Of a stretch of DNA of 64,000 bases, positions 1 through 11,018 are shown in pieces. The stretch is from Azadirachta indica. Taxonomy: Eukaryota > Streptophyta > Magnoliopsida > Sapindales > Meliaceae. The stretch lies in contig CM040447.1 in the NCBI GenBank assembly GCA_022749755.1, positions 8,922,087-8,986,086 on the forward strand, written 5' to 3'. Made by a program: the position numbers and the translations under genes. Every line of letters starts with the position of its first letter. Positions within the stretch are counted from its first letter, which is position 1. The notes under the pieces were generated by a model. That model worked only from the letters and a program-made list of their open reading frames with translations. It was not told where the DNA came from and searched no databases.

Positions 1-169
1 TTTTGCATCTTCACTTTTTTTCTAAAATATGAAATCCAAGAAAGGTGATTATACTAAATTAATCACAAATGAACTGAATTATAGTGCAAGACAGTAGATA
101 ATGCACCTCAAATTCCAAAGCCAACACTTTCTTTACAAATATTTGCTAGTGCAACTTTATAATGTTTGA

Positions 170-697
170 GTAATTAATGGGAGGCAGTTTCAGATGCTTC
201 CGACAATTTTTGTAAGGCAACATGAAGTCATGTGTCAAGGTCCATCTAAAGTTCCTCAAAGAAATTCCTGTTGAATGCAACGATTGAGCTTTACTTCTTA
301 AGTCAACTATAAATTTTGTTTACAACAAAGTAAATAAATTAGAAATCAATTCCTCTACAAAAAAATAATACTTACAAGTTTAACATTTAACTTACGAGCT
401 AACCTGAATATGTGTCCATAAAGTTTTTTTTAATGTAAGAGGTACATGTTTCCAATTGTCATAAATGATGGGCACCTAATCTCTCACCAAAACGCCAATG
501 TAGTTCGTCAAATCATTGGCACCAGTACCCACTAGAATATCAAAGTAATTGTTGTTGAGAACAATTTTCTTGTCCTCTGTCAGTTTCTGTTTTATCTTCT
601 TTGTTGTCCATCTTCTCCTAGGTCTCTTATCTAGGTGTAAGTTAAACGCTTCGATTTTAGCTATTTTTTTGAACCTACATACAATCCAATTAAGCAA
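170..697 (-). pseudogene. Remnant of an En/Spm (Ptta)-type transposase-family gene
   Basis: Read on the minus strand, about 697 to 390 gives a peptide ending in NYIGVLVRD, then an in-frame stop, then VPIIYDNWKHVPLTLKKTLW and THIQ. This order (a G.LVR block followed by a W..VP..LK..LW.I block) is what I know from plant Ptta/En/Spm-associated transposase proteins (Pfam Transposase_24). The THIQ codons end at a CAG/GTTAGC that looks like a splice donor. A second block near 290-180 reads NFRWTLTHDFMLP, like the downstream part of the same family. Stops break both blocks, so this is a fossil. The family call rests on recognition by eye, without alignment. Confidence 0.5.
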
Positions 698-1050
698 GTG
701 TTATTTTGTAATTCAATTTTAAAACAGTTACACCAATATTATGTAAATATATTATCTAATTCAATTTTTGTCTTAAGGGTGGAAACAAATGTTGAGTTTT
801 GGGGACAAAAATGCCTAAAATGACAATGTTTCAAGCTTATAGCATTTTAACCTTTTTTTTTCTTTCTGATATAAAAAAATTAATTTTGTAAAAATGATGT
901 CGTTTTACTAGGAAAAATAGAGTTAAAATGATGTTGTTTTTGCTAGTGAGACTATAGTCTCACAGAATACTGATACCTATTGTTTAGTGTTAGTAATTTT
1001 TGTTACATTTCTGTCATTTAGGGGAAAAGTTCACTTTTGTGCATTAGCTT
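698..1050. other. AT-rich stretch, nothing recognised
   Basis: No coding signal, terminal repeat or tandem array that I can support. It lies between the transposase remnant and the truncated end of the copia element. Confidence 0.6.
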
Positions 1051-3523
1051 TGACACTTTTTCAAAAGTATCGAGAGCTTAGTATCAGTAATGCTCATTTT
1101 TCTAGTAGTGTTGTAGACCCATTTGTATCCTACTACTCGCTGTCCCTTAGGTAATATCACTAACCCATATGTTTGATTCTTGTATAAGAACTCTATCTCC
1201 TCAGTCATAGCACCTATCTACTATTTTACTTCTGGACAAGTCATCGCTTCTTTAAAAGTAGTAAGCTTATATGTGCTCATAGTCTCAACCATAGACAATG
1301 CATATAATACCATATTAGTACAACCAAAATGCTTAGGTAGTTGAATTTGTCGCCTTGGCCTTCTAGTGGCACTGTTATCTTGTTGTTCCTATGCATCATC
1401 ATGTTGTTGACTATCATATCAACAATCTACACATCATTCATCCTTTGCTCTAGGGACTATTGTATTGCTGAAGCTTCTACCACAAGCTCTAACTATTCGT
1501 TGACACCTTGATTTTCTCCAATTGTTGACTCATCCTCTTGACGATTAAGTGTAACAGACTCATTCAATTTGATATCCCTGCTTATCATAAAACCTAGAGA
1601 TTCAGAATCTCTTTACCATAACCTATAACCTTTCACTCGAAATGCATATACTAGAAATATGCATTTCTTGCCTTTGGTTCAAATTTACCATCATTAACAT
1701 GAACATATGCTGGGCAACCGAATGCTTTCAAGTCAATATAATCAATAGGTATACCTGACTATACCTCAAAAGGAGTCTTATAATCAATAACTGTAGATGA
1801 TGACCTATTCACCAAATAACATGTTGTACTAACTGCTTTAGCCCAAAATACCTTTGATAAACTAGAATTAGAAAGCATACAATGAGCTTTGTCCAACAGT
1901 GTTCTGTTCATGCATTCTATAGCTCTATTTTGTTATAATGTTTTCACACAAGTGTGGTGTCTCACTATCCCTTCCTTGTGGCAGAACTCATCAAACTCAG
2001 AATTGTAATATTCCAAACCATTTTTAGTCCTAAGATGTTTGATTTGTCTAGCTATTTGCTTCTTAATCATAGTCTTTCACTACTTGAATGTTTGGAATGT
2101 CTCAACCTTTTGGTCTTCAGAAAATAGACCCAAACAATCTTGTAGTAATTATCAATAATGATCAGAAAGTATTTAACATGACCCTTTAAAGCAACTTTAC
2201 AAGGGCCTCATAAGTCTGAATTCGTATAATCTAATGTGCCTTTAGGCTTATGGACTGTCTTATTGAACTTGACTCTAGTCTACTTCCTGAGAACACAATC
2301 CTTACAAAATATGAGATTGTGCACCTTTTCTTTGCCAAGTAAATCTCATTTGCTCAGTTCTAACAAACCTTTTTCACTTATGTGCCTAAGTCTCATGTGC
2401 CAAAATTTAGTATTATCCATATCATTACTCCCAAGTCTCTATGAAAATCTAAATCCCTTCCAATCTAAGATAGTAAGTGAAATTAAATTCTTTTTCAATC
2501 TTGGAACATGTCAACACTCTAATGTTCTTAATATATAATCAAACATTTTAATTTGCACAATTCTAATTCAACTAACCTCAAAGACACGATCATCATTGGA
2601 TACACTTTGCCACTCATTTGTAAGTAAGTGATAAACCAAACTCTATAAAAACATATGTGAAATAAGGCACTCAAATGTGTAATCCGTTGGTCCTTCCACT
2701 GTCAACAAAAATAGATAACACGTCACTAACACTGTCTGAACCATCATCCCCTGAAGTTCCAATGATTAAATTTGCTAAACTCTCATCTTGTTTTCCCTTA
2801 ACATTTCTATAAGGGCAATCCCTTTTAAAATGACCCTACTCACCACATCAAAACAACTTAGTTTTCTCATCTTAGACTTTGATCTAGCTTTATTCTTTTT
2901 CTTTTTAGGATTCCCTAGATTGTATTCTACCCCTTGACACTAAACCTTCACCCTTGAAATCTTCAGTACCAGAAAATTATTTCTTTAGCTATTTAGAATT
3001 TAATGCACTTGACACATCTATCATGCTAATTAATTCTTTTCCACACATTAAAGTATCGACAAATGAATTATATGATGACAACAATGAAAACAACACAAGC
3101 ATGACTTAATCTTCATCCGAAATTGTAATGTTTGCATTCTTCATATCCATGATTAAAGAATTAAATTTATCTAAGTATGACTTTATAGATGTTCCCTCCT
3201 TCATTCTCAAAGTATAAAATCTCTTTTTCAAATACAACCGATTAGTTCGAGACTAACTAGTATAAAGCTCTTGCAATCTCTTCCATACCTTCGAAGATTT
3301 CTCCTTATCTGTAATTTCCTACAGCACATCTCCAGTTAGTGATATTTGGACTGCACATAGAGCTTTCTCTTCTGATTCGATCTTTTTCTCTTCCTTCATG
3401 TCTACTGGATACTTATCTTTTATTGCCTTTCATAGCCTTTGAAATCTTATATATGCCTGAAATTGAATCTTCCACAAATTGAAGTTGTCAAACTTCTCCA
3501 TATTGTTGTTGATTGAAGAACCC
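1050..3523 (-). pseudogene. Copia gag-integrase-RT remnant
   Basis: On the minus strand a gag start (MGSSINNNMEKFDNFNFW-like) lies at 3523. It is followed by a retrotransposon gag (UBN2-type) region and, at about 2870-2820, a CCHC zinc knuckle broken by a stop (C-G-E, GH, RDC). The integrase core is readable at about 2060-1940 (QIKHLRTKNGLEYYNSEF and HKEGIVRHHT) and 1930-1680 (ECMNRTLLDKA, LKAFGCPAYVHV). The last recognisable block, about 1165-1060, is the start of RT (LPKGQRVVGYKWVYN), after which homology ends. Reading frames shift repeatedly. The order gag-IN-RT is diagnostic for Ty1/copia rather than gypsy. Confidence 0.75.
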
Positions 3524-3555
3524 ATTAGGGAAAAAACTTAGTCTATAGACAAATA

Positions 3556-3572
3556 CTGCTCTTCTAGCAATT
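3556..3572 (-). other. Degenerate primer-binding site of copia element G
   Basis: On the minus strand TTGCTAGAAGAGCAG sits directly after the LTR end and about 35 bp before gag. It resembles the usual copia initiator-Met tRNA site (TGGTATCAGAGC) with several changes. Its position is the main support. Confidence 0.5.
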
Positions 3573-3816
3573 TGTTATGAAAGATCAAGTAATCAAGCAA
3601 ATAGAAAACTAAAGCAATCACAAACATGGAAGTTTCAAAGCAAATTATACGGAACTTCTGATTCAACACAGTAATAGTAAACAAACTAGTCTTGGTAACA
3701 TAAGGACTAAGGTCAACGCAGAAGTTTGCTTAATTTTAAGATTGAGCCCTGAGACAAATTGAAGGCTTGGAGTGGACTTGGCTCGACTCTACAAAATTTT
3801 TCCCAAAACGAAAAAA

Positions 3817-4647
3817 GGGATATTATACTTTACCCCCCTAAGTTTCAGGAGAAAAGCAATATACCTTCTTGTTAATAAGTTGAGATATGCTTAATTTTTA
3901 TGAAAATATTAAAATACTCGCCTAACACTAATAGTCTTACTTTAAATTAACTATTTTACCCTTTCGTTATTAAAAACATATAAAATAATCATATTATCTT
4001 TATTTTTATTTTGTAATAACCAATATAATTTTATTTTAATATTCAAATTTAAAAAGATTAAAAATATTTTGACCTTTAATTATTTTTCTTCTCCTAAATT
4101 TGGTATCAAATTTTTTTAATTATATATAATTTTTAAATAGATCTTTTATTTAAAATAGTTTTATTGTAAAAATTATGTATATTTTATAATATTAAATAAG
4201 ATAATTAATTTTTTAAAATAAAACTAATTTTTAGTATTGTTTGAATATTTATGAAAATAATTAATTATACATTATTTTAAAAATTAGACTATTTTAAATA
4301 ACACATCTATTTTAAAATTATATATAATTAATATTGTCAAAAAATTTGAGAGCGTATTTGGAAGGAGAAAAATAATTAAGAATCAAAATATTATTATTAA
4401 TTTTAAATTTAATATTATAATAAAATTATATTAGTTATTATAAAGTAAAAATAAGTATAATATAGTTATTTTATATGTTTTTTAATAGTTAAGGGGATAA
4501 AATAGTTAATTTAAAGTAAAAATATAATTATATCAGGGGGTATTTAATATTTTTCTTTTAAAGTTAAGGGCTATCTTAACTTACTAAAAATTTAAAGAAA
4601 TAAATTACTTTTTTTTCAAAATCTAAGGGAACAAAGTGCAATATCCT
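3817..4647. mobile_element. Foldback MITE, about 830 bp, long inverted repeats
   Basis: The ends are inverted copies: GGGATATTATACTTTACCCC on the left and, read backwards from the right, AGGATATTGCACTTTGTTCC. The inverted similarity continues inward for several hundred bases (for example TTAAATTAACTATTTTA on both arms), so the single strand could fold into one long hairpin. The flanks are A-runs, and the related LTR at about 55996-56010 shows an unfilled A-run at the same place. No transposase is present; superfamily not assigned. Confidence 0.75.
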
Positions 4648-4755
4648 TAAAAAAATTTTAATTTTGATATGCAAATTTCGTGGTTTTCAATAGAATATTT
4701 TGGTCACATCATGAGACTTTCAAACTTTACTCTTTTGTCTCTTTTTGTTCACTAG

Positions 4756-4759
<4 letters not shown>

Positions 4760-4802
<43 letters not shown>
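4760..4802. repeat. (CT)n microsatellite
   Basis: About 21 uninterrupted CT units inside the LTR of copia G. They are absent from the related copy near 56.0 kb, so the tract expanded after the copies diverged. Confidence 0.95.
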
Positions 4803-4805
<3 letters not shown>

Positions 4806-5397
4806 TTAGTGCTTTCTTCGGTGCTATATTACATGTTACTACACATTTGCCATAAACTTTATTTGCAATTTTCTTTTTTGACTTGGACTATTATGTTGTT
4901 CATGTTCTCATTTCTTTCTTAAAATTTCATACTTTGATGATTGCCTTCTTCTCTTTTCTAATTTCAGATAATTGATGGCAACAAAAAAATTAATTATATT
5001 TTGTATGTCTCAAAATTAAATTGAAATTAATAGCAATTTGTCAAAATATGATGATTTATATGAGTTATTTTATGAATTCAGTCCAATAACTAAAATATTA
5101 AAATTTTGTCATTTATTTTAACAAATATTATCAAGCCTTGATCTATGAATATTTATTAGGTTTATTACTTGAGTTTATGCTTTTGTATTACTTACTTGTT
5201 TGTAAGTTATGACAAAAAATTGCTTGTAGCTTTTTCATTTCCATGATACTCGAAATTTATTAAGTGAAGGTTAGGCTCCCTACTTAGTCCTCTATAAGGT
5301 AGTCGCGAGGTTGGACAACCCATAGGGAATCGACTGGTACTTTCATGGGCTTACTCTTCACCACGTGTCCAGCCTGAATAATGAAAACACATATAAT

Positions 5398-5517
5398 GAT
5401 AATGGAGATAAACCAAATGTTGATAATGAACATAAACCAAATGGCATTAACAGAAATAAACCAAATGACGATAATAGTGATAAACTAAATGGAGATAATG
5501 GAGATACGCCGAAGGAG
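5398..5517. repeat. Five 24-bp tandem units (octapeptide-like)
   Basis: Exactly five contiguous 24-nt units start at 5398, 5422, 5446, 5470 and 5494 with consensus GATAATGGAGATAAACCAAA plus TGGN. The length is a multiple of three, and the plus frame stays open through all units, reading DNGDKPNV, DNEHKPNG, INRNKPND, DNSDKLNG, DNGDTPKE, then ITWI and a stop. The frame opens only about 60 bp upstream with no clear start, so a gene is not shown. It may be an exon remnant with an octapeptide repeat or simply a minisatellite. Confidence 0.85.
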
Positions 5518-5789
5518 ATAACCTGGATATAGATAATTCGAATGGCAAATGCTTCCTTCCCCTTATTTGAGTACAATTGAGACCTAGGCCAGCTGCGGCC
5601 GTCCTTTGACCCAGGTTATTCCTATTGTGTGAACAGGTAAGGTAATCTAAGTGTGGTCAAGTTCTCAAGTGGTAGCTCAATCATCCTGATATGCTTTTAG
5701 AAAGTAAGGTAGATTGTGAGATGATCTTGATGTCTGCATGCATGCTTTGTTGTATTGGGTGATTGGGGTCATGAGCTACCCATTAGAGT
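5518..5789. other. Unassigned sequence before element A
   Basis: No recognisable gene or LTR. The expected 5' LTR of element A (compare 18282-19766) is not found here, so the 5' end of A has been lost. Confidence 0.5.
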
Positions 5790-7998
5790 AAGGATTTACT
5801 TTATGCATCCTTGAACTTATTGCATTTGATCCAAAGATTGAACAGGCTTTTCGCTGATTAAGAAGAAAAAGAAGTAATAGATCTAGAAACATCGCAGATG
5901 AAGGAAATGAAACCTCACTGCCACAACCCCACTAGCCTAGAGCTCTTCGAGATTACTTTTGGCCAATGGTTAATGATAACTACTTGATAATTTGTCGGCA
6001 AGCCATCAATACCAACAATTTTGAGCTCAAACTTGCTTTGATTAACATGGTTCAACAAAATAAGTATGGTGGTTTGTCTCATGAGGACCTTATTATCCAT
6101 TTGGCCATGTTTTAAAGGTGTGTAACACAATAAAGATGAATGGAATGGACCAAGATGTGATTTGGATGAAATTGTTTTCGTTCTCATTAAGAGACAAGGC
6201 AAGAGGTTGACTACAATCCTTATAACCAGGGAGCATCATTACATGGGAAGTATTAGCTCATAAATTCTTCACCAAGTTTTTCCCACCGTCAAAGATTGCA
6301 GAACTTAGAGGCGAGATTACTTAATTCCAGCAGCTTGATTTTGAACCTCCTTTTAAAGGACGGGAACAGTTTAAGGACTTAATCTGCAAGTGTCTTCAGC
6401 ATGGGTACTAAGAGTGGTTCCAGATACAGTTGTTTTACAATGGATTGAATGGGCAAACTCGAACAATTGTAAATGCAGTAGCCAGTGGTACTTTATTATT
6501 TAAAACGGCTGAAGAAGCCTGTGCTTTGCTTGAAGAAATGGCGTGCAATGATTACCAATGGTCGAGTGATAGATCAATTATAAAGAAAGCTATGGGAGTT
6601 CATGAAGTCGATCAAATAGAAGCACTTTTAGCCTAAGTAACAGCTTTGACAAATCAAATTAAAAACCTTACTATAAGGGAGGCGTATTCAAGTTAAGAGA
6701 AAATGATGGCTTCAAGTTATTCATGTGTTAACAATGGTTTTGGGGAAGAGCAATGCCAATATATCAATAACCAAAACTACAACTTTTGGCCAAGTAACAA
6801 TATGTCAACCCATTACCATTTAGGACTATAAGGCCATGAAAATCTTTTTTATGGCAATGCAAGCAATGCAATACTACCACCACCACCACCGAGATTTCAA
6901 CAATATCTTATGGCTGAAAAGAAACCGTCCTTGGAAGACCTCTTGAGCACATTCATTTTGGAGACTAGAAATCGGTTTAACAAAGATAAACTAGGCTAGA
7001 TAACATGGAAACTCATATGGTAAGTATAGAAGCAACAGTGAAGTCCTTGGAAATCCAAGTTGGCCAACTTGCTACATCAATTAAGTTTATTCAAGAAGGA
7101 AAATTTTCAAGTGATATAGAAGTCAACCGAAGAGAACAATGCAAGGCTATTACCTTATGGAGTGAAAAAGAAGTTGAAGGACCAAAGATGCAATCAAGTG
7201 AATCAACCACTTTATCAATAAAGCCATATACAAAAATCCAAGATGAGAAGCACAAAAAAGAAAAGGAGAATCAAGCTGAAATAACAAAAGAAGTTGAAGG
7301 ACTAAAGATGTAATCAAGCGAATCAAGCTTTGAAAAAGCAATACAAAAAAAGTTGAAAAGGCAAGCTGAAACAACAAAAAAGTTGAAGGCCTAACAAAAT
7401 TTTGTTTCCTAACAATCCTTCCACTTATTGAAACCCCTTTGTTGTGTCCTCAAAGATTTCAAAAGAAGAAGATTGATGCCTAATTCTCGAAGTTCCTCGG
7501 GATTCTCAAGAAGATTCATATGAACATCGTTTGTGGATGCCCTGAAACAAATGCCTCATTATGCCAAGTTTATGAAGGATGTGATGTCTAAAAAGCAACA
7601 ATTGGAGGATCTTGAATCAATAAAGCTCACAGAGGAATGTAATGCAATTCTCAAGAAGAAATTACTTTAGAAATTCAAAGATCTAGGGGTTTTTCTATTC
7701 CTTACTCTATTAGAGGTTCCTTCTTTAAACAAGCATTGTGTAATTTAGGAGCTAGCATTAATTTGATGCCACTCTCAATTTTCAAGACATTAGGCCTTGG
7801 TGAAATGAAGCCATCAACCATCTCCTTGCAATTGGCGAATAGGTATATCACTTATCCTCTTAGAATTATAAAGGATGTGTTGGTTAAATTTGGCAAGTTT
7901 ATATTTCTAGCAAATTTTGTGGTAGTAGATATATAAGAAGTTGATGAGATGCCTCTCATTCTTGGCCAGCCTTTTCTAGCCACTGGTAGAGCTTTTAT
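5790..7998 (+). pseudogene. Athila-like gag and start of protease (element A)
   Basis: A gag N-terminus is readable near 5830-5990 (FDPKIEQAF, then NIADEGNETSLPQP), followed by AINTNNFELK at about 6000. The clearest gag core is the open stretch 6430-6636 (FYNGLNGQTRTIVNAVASGT, then LLEEMACNDYQWSSDRS). At 6880 there is a short proline run (CCACCACCACC). Around 7170 and 7290 a 118-bp-spaced direct repeat contains GAAGTTGAAGGACYAAAGATG. Protease follows at 7736-7936, where the usual Asp-containing motif reads NLGASINLMPLS, so the catalytic Asp is replaced by Asn. Many stops; non-functional. Homology ends at ILGQPFLATGRAF and resumes at 12437. Confidence 0.75.
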
Positions 7999-8211
7999 GC
8001 TGTCGTAGCATTGAACATCACACATGATTTCAAAAGGCAAAGTCCAATTTGGAGGCAGAAAAGTTTCATTAGCACCCAAGAAAGCATACTTGAGGTCAGA
8101 TTGTAATGGTTTCAATTCAAGTTTTGGTGGTTGAACACTCGATAGCATCGGTTTATCAGCAAGTTGAGGTAAGTCTTCAAATTTTGGTCTCCATCCATTA
8201 ACTTCCAAAAC
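7999..8211 (-). pseudogene. RT/RNase H deletion scar of element B
   Basis: On the minus strand the reading passes from the pre-RT linker (KYAFLGANETF) straight to the start of RNase H ([13 protein letters not shown]) at about 8058. In element C these are 1.08 kb apart, so the whole RT core is deleted. After FEIMCD about 18 bases of unassigned filler lead into element A at about 7998. Filler of this kind is typical of end-joining repair. Confidence 0.75.
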
Positions 8212-8772
8212 CTAAGAAGATTTTAAAAGAGAATAAATATGAGATACTTCAAGATTTTCATCAAAATTGAAATCATTGCAACCATTTAAACAAGCATCCA
8301 AAGGATCAGAAAAAGATGAAACATTAAAGTAGTCATGAATGAGTTCCTCAATATAACTAACTTCATGCATGTCATCATTTTCACTAGGTTGCTTGCAAAT
8401 ATTGAACACATTCATTTCCAATGTCATGTTTGCAAAAGATAATTTTAGAACTCCATTTCTACAGTTGATTATTGCATTAGATGTAGCAAGAAATGGATGT
8501 TCTAATATGACAGGAATTTGAGTGCTTGAGCTAGGAACAGGTTGTGTGTCTAAGACAATAAAATCTACAGAAAAATAAAATTTATCTACTTGGACTAACA
8601 CATCCTCAAGTATTCCTCGTGGTACTTTCACAGAACGATCAGCAAGTTGAAGTGTTGTAGAAGTAGGTTTAAGCTCACCTAAACCTAATTGCTCATACAC
8701 TAAATATGGCAACAAATTAACACTTACACCAAGATCAAGTAAAGCATGGTTTATCCTAAAGTTTTCAATTAC
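8212..8772 (-). pseudogene. Athila-type protease (element B)
   Basis: This would be the aspartic protease that cuts the Gag-Pol polyprotein. The reading is continuous with gag except for one stop at about 8773. Visible are the active-site region (LDLG.SVNLLPYLVYEQL), LQLADRSVKVPRGILEDVLV, and the second conserved block PVILEHPFLATSNAIINCR. It then runs into an acidic linker (VSSFSDPLDACLNGCNDFNF). It is about 80-90 percent like the protease of C by eye and is better preserved. Without RT and integrase it cannot act in transposition. Confidence 0.8.
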
Positions 8773-10618
8773 TTAAGAAATTGTGGGATAACCAGGATCT
8801 ATATATTTTGGTGGAGTGTTGTGTCGGATAATTGAACTAACATTCTCAGTTAAAAATGCTTTCTTTTGAACATTAAGCTTCCTTTTAAGAGTGCATAAAT
8901 CTTTCAAAAATTTGGCATAAGAAGGAACTTGCTTAATTGCATCTAACAAAAGAATGCTAATTTTGACTTGCTTAAAAAGTTCAAAAATTTCAGAATTTTG
9001 GTTCAACTTTTGAATTGGTTGCAATCTTCGAGGAAAAGGAGCAGGGATAGGGCATTTTTCAACATCACACATCTTAGGTTCAACATTATTTTCCTCACTC
9101 ACTAATTTTAATGGTTTTCTAGGTTCAATCTCTTTCAAAGAAATGGTTTTATCAATGACCTTACCACTTCGGAGAGCAGTGATGGAGTTGGCATTCTCAT
9201 GCGGTGTGCCATTTGGGTTAGAATCACTTACATGAAATTGACTCACTGGATTTGGTTGTAGTTGAGCAGGAAATTTACCTTTTTCTTGACTGCGCAAAGC
9301 TGAGGTCAATGTTGAAAGTGTATTCTTGATATCATTAATGGCTTGTGATGTTTGATTGTTTATGCTTGTTTGCCTTTGCATGAATATTTGCAATGTTTCC
9401 TCAAGAGTTTTCAAATGTGGTGAATGGTATAATGGAAAATTTGAAGGTTTTTGAGGTGATGGATGGGCATAATTATCATTTTTCCAACTAAAATTTAAGT
9501 GATTTCTCCATCCATGATTGTATGTTTCAGAATATGGAGAATTAGAGGAAAATGGCTTTTTGAAAGAATTCATAGAATTTGCTTGGTCATGCAACACTTC
9601 TTTAAAAATTGGAATATTTGGACAATATTGAGTGGAATGTCCCATGACTTCACAAATTTCACAAATTTCATCATTATGCACAAATTTGACCTCTTTAACT
9701 TTCCTTAATTCCATGACTTCAATCTTTCTCGTTAAATTTGTAATTCTAGCACTTAGATCATCTTCTTGACTCAAATTATATTTACCCCCACTAGGACTAG
9801 CCATATTAGATCTAATTGAATTTTCAGAGGAACTAGTGGTTTGCCAAGATTGAGAGTTTTCAGCTAAATGATCTAAATACTCTAAAGCTTCTTCTGGGTC
9901 TTTGTCTACAAATTCACCATTACACATTGTTTCAACAAATTATTTTGTCTCTAGCGTTAACCCTTCATAAAAGAAACTTATCGTACGCCATTTTTCAAAA
10001 CCATGGTGTGGGCATGAATTCAACAAGTTTTTAAATCTTTTCAAACATTGAAAATAGATCTCATTTCCTTTTTGACAAAAATTTTGGATTTGTCTCTTGA
10101 AAGCATTCGTTTTATGTATTGAAAAAAATTGCTTTAAAAACTTGGTTTGCATTTCTTGCCATGTGCCTATAGGTCTAGGTCTTAATAAATTAAGCCATGT
10201 TTTTGCTTTATCTTTTAAAGAAAAAGGAAACAATTTTAGCTTAATTATCTCTTCACTACATGTTTAATTCATAAATGTGGCACATACTTCTTCAAATTCT
10301 TTCAAGTGCAAATAAGAACTCTCAAACTCTAAACCATGGAAATTAGGACGTAAAGGGATCATACTGGGCTTAAATTTGAAGTTAATTGCATTAAGCAGAA
10401 AAAATAAAGCATGAAGGAGATGAATTTCGAGGAGGTTGCAAATATTCACGCATGGTTCGAGCATGATGATTTTCATTTTCTCCATGTATACTTTCATTTT
10501 CAGCCATAGTGTTAGTTGTGTGTGATTTTGAAGATGAATCAAACAAAATTCCAAAGGAGGTTTCAGAATTACCTTTCACTAATCGATGAGAATGAGGATC
10601 ACGATACCATCCAAGCAT
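8773..10618 (-). pseudogene. Athila-type gag (element B)
   Basis: The structural capsid protein of the element. The start used is the ATG at about 10618 (MLGWYRDPHSHRLVKGNSE), matched by the gag start of C. In order: REYLQPPRNSSPS, a capsid core (FPFSLKDKAKTWLNLL, then QTKFLKQFFSIHKTNAFKRQ and CPHHGFEKWRTISFFYEGLT), and a zinc knuckle CEICEVMGHSTQYC (CX2CX4HX4C) near residue 100 of the long open stretch that begins at 9927. A glutamine/proline-rich C-terminal half follows. It is broken by one frameshift near 10390-10400 and by stops at about 10264 and 9937. The pattern is one gene with few lesions, hence a fairly young copy. Confidence 0.85.
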
Positions 10619-10994
10619 AAAAAAAAAAAAATAAAACACAATAAAGTAAAATACAATAAAATAAAATGTTAGCACAATAAAACAATAAAAAAAGAAAAGA
10701 GGTGGTATAACCTTCTTCTTAATAAAATTATTGTAAATGAAAATAACAACACAATAGTTAATAGAAAAAATTAAGAAAGGTGTTAAAGCCTACCATGAAC
10801 AAAATAAACAACAAAAATTAGGTGGTATATGTAAAACCAACCATAATGTAAATGTAAATGGGCAGCTGAGCCTCCCAATAAAAATAAATAAAAACAAATA
10901 AATAAAAAAAATGTTAAAGTTAGAGTTAGAGTTAGAGGTTAAAGTTAGTAAAAGAAAATTAAACAAAAACTAATAAACTTTATACAAACCGTAC

Positions 10995-11012
10995 TCCCCG
11001 GCAACGGCGCCA
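10995..11012 (-). other. Primer-binding site of element B (tRNA-Asp type)
   Basis: On the minus strand TGGCGCCGTTGCCGGGGA lies 6 bp inside the LTR end. This 18-mer is the complement expected for a plant tRNA-Asp 3' end and is characteristic of Athila elements. Element C has the same site with one change. Confidence 0.85.
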
Positions 11013-11018
11013 AAAACT

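Larger units (their letters stand above)
1050..5214 (-). mobile_element. Decayed Ty1/copia retrotransposon (G), 5' part with LTR
   Basis: A minus-strand element. The LTR is at the right (3573-5214), then a degenerate primer-binding site, gag, integrase and the first part of reverse transcriptase. It stops at about 1050, so most of RT, all of RNase H and the 3' LTR are missing. A MITE (3817-4647) has inserted into the LTR. Many stops and frameshifts make it non-functional. Confidence 0.75.
3573..5214 (-). repeat. 5' LTR of copia element G, with inserted MITE
   Basis: In element orientation the LTR runs from TGTCATAAC (5214) to CATAACA (3573) and is about 811 bp without the MITE. Its edges are supported by the primer-binding site on one side and by the fact that similarity to a second copy at 55826-56502 stops at a TG at the other. 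A (CT)n tract at 4760-4802 is present only in this copy. Confidence 0.6.

Noticed and set aside
2236..2538. Plus-strand ORF of 100 codons
   Set aside because: Shadow of the minus-strand copia integrase region.
4680..4922. ORF with alternating Leu-Ser
   Set aside because: Translation of the (CT)n microsatellite in the LTR.
5398..5517. CRISPR-like array
   Set aside because: Units are contiguous with no spacers, and this is plant nuclear DNA.
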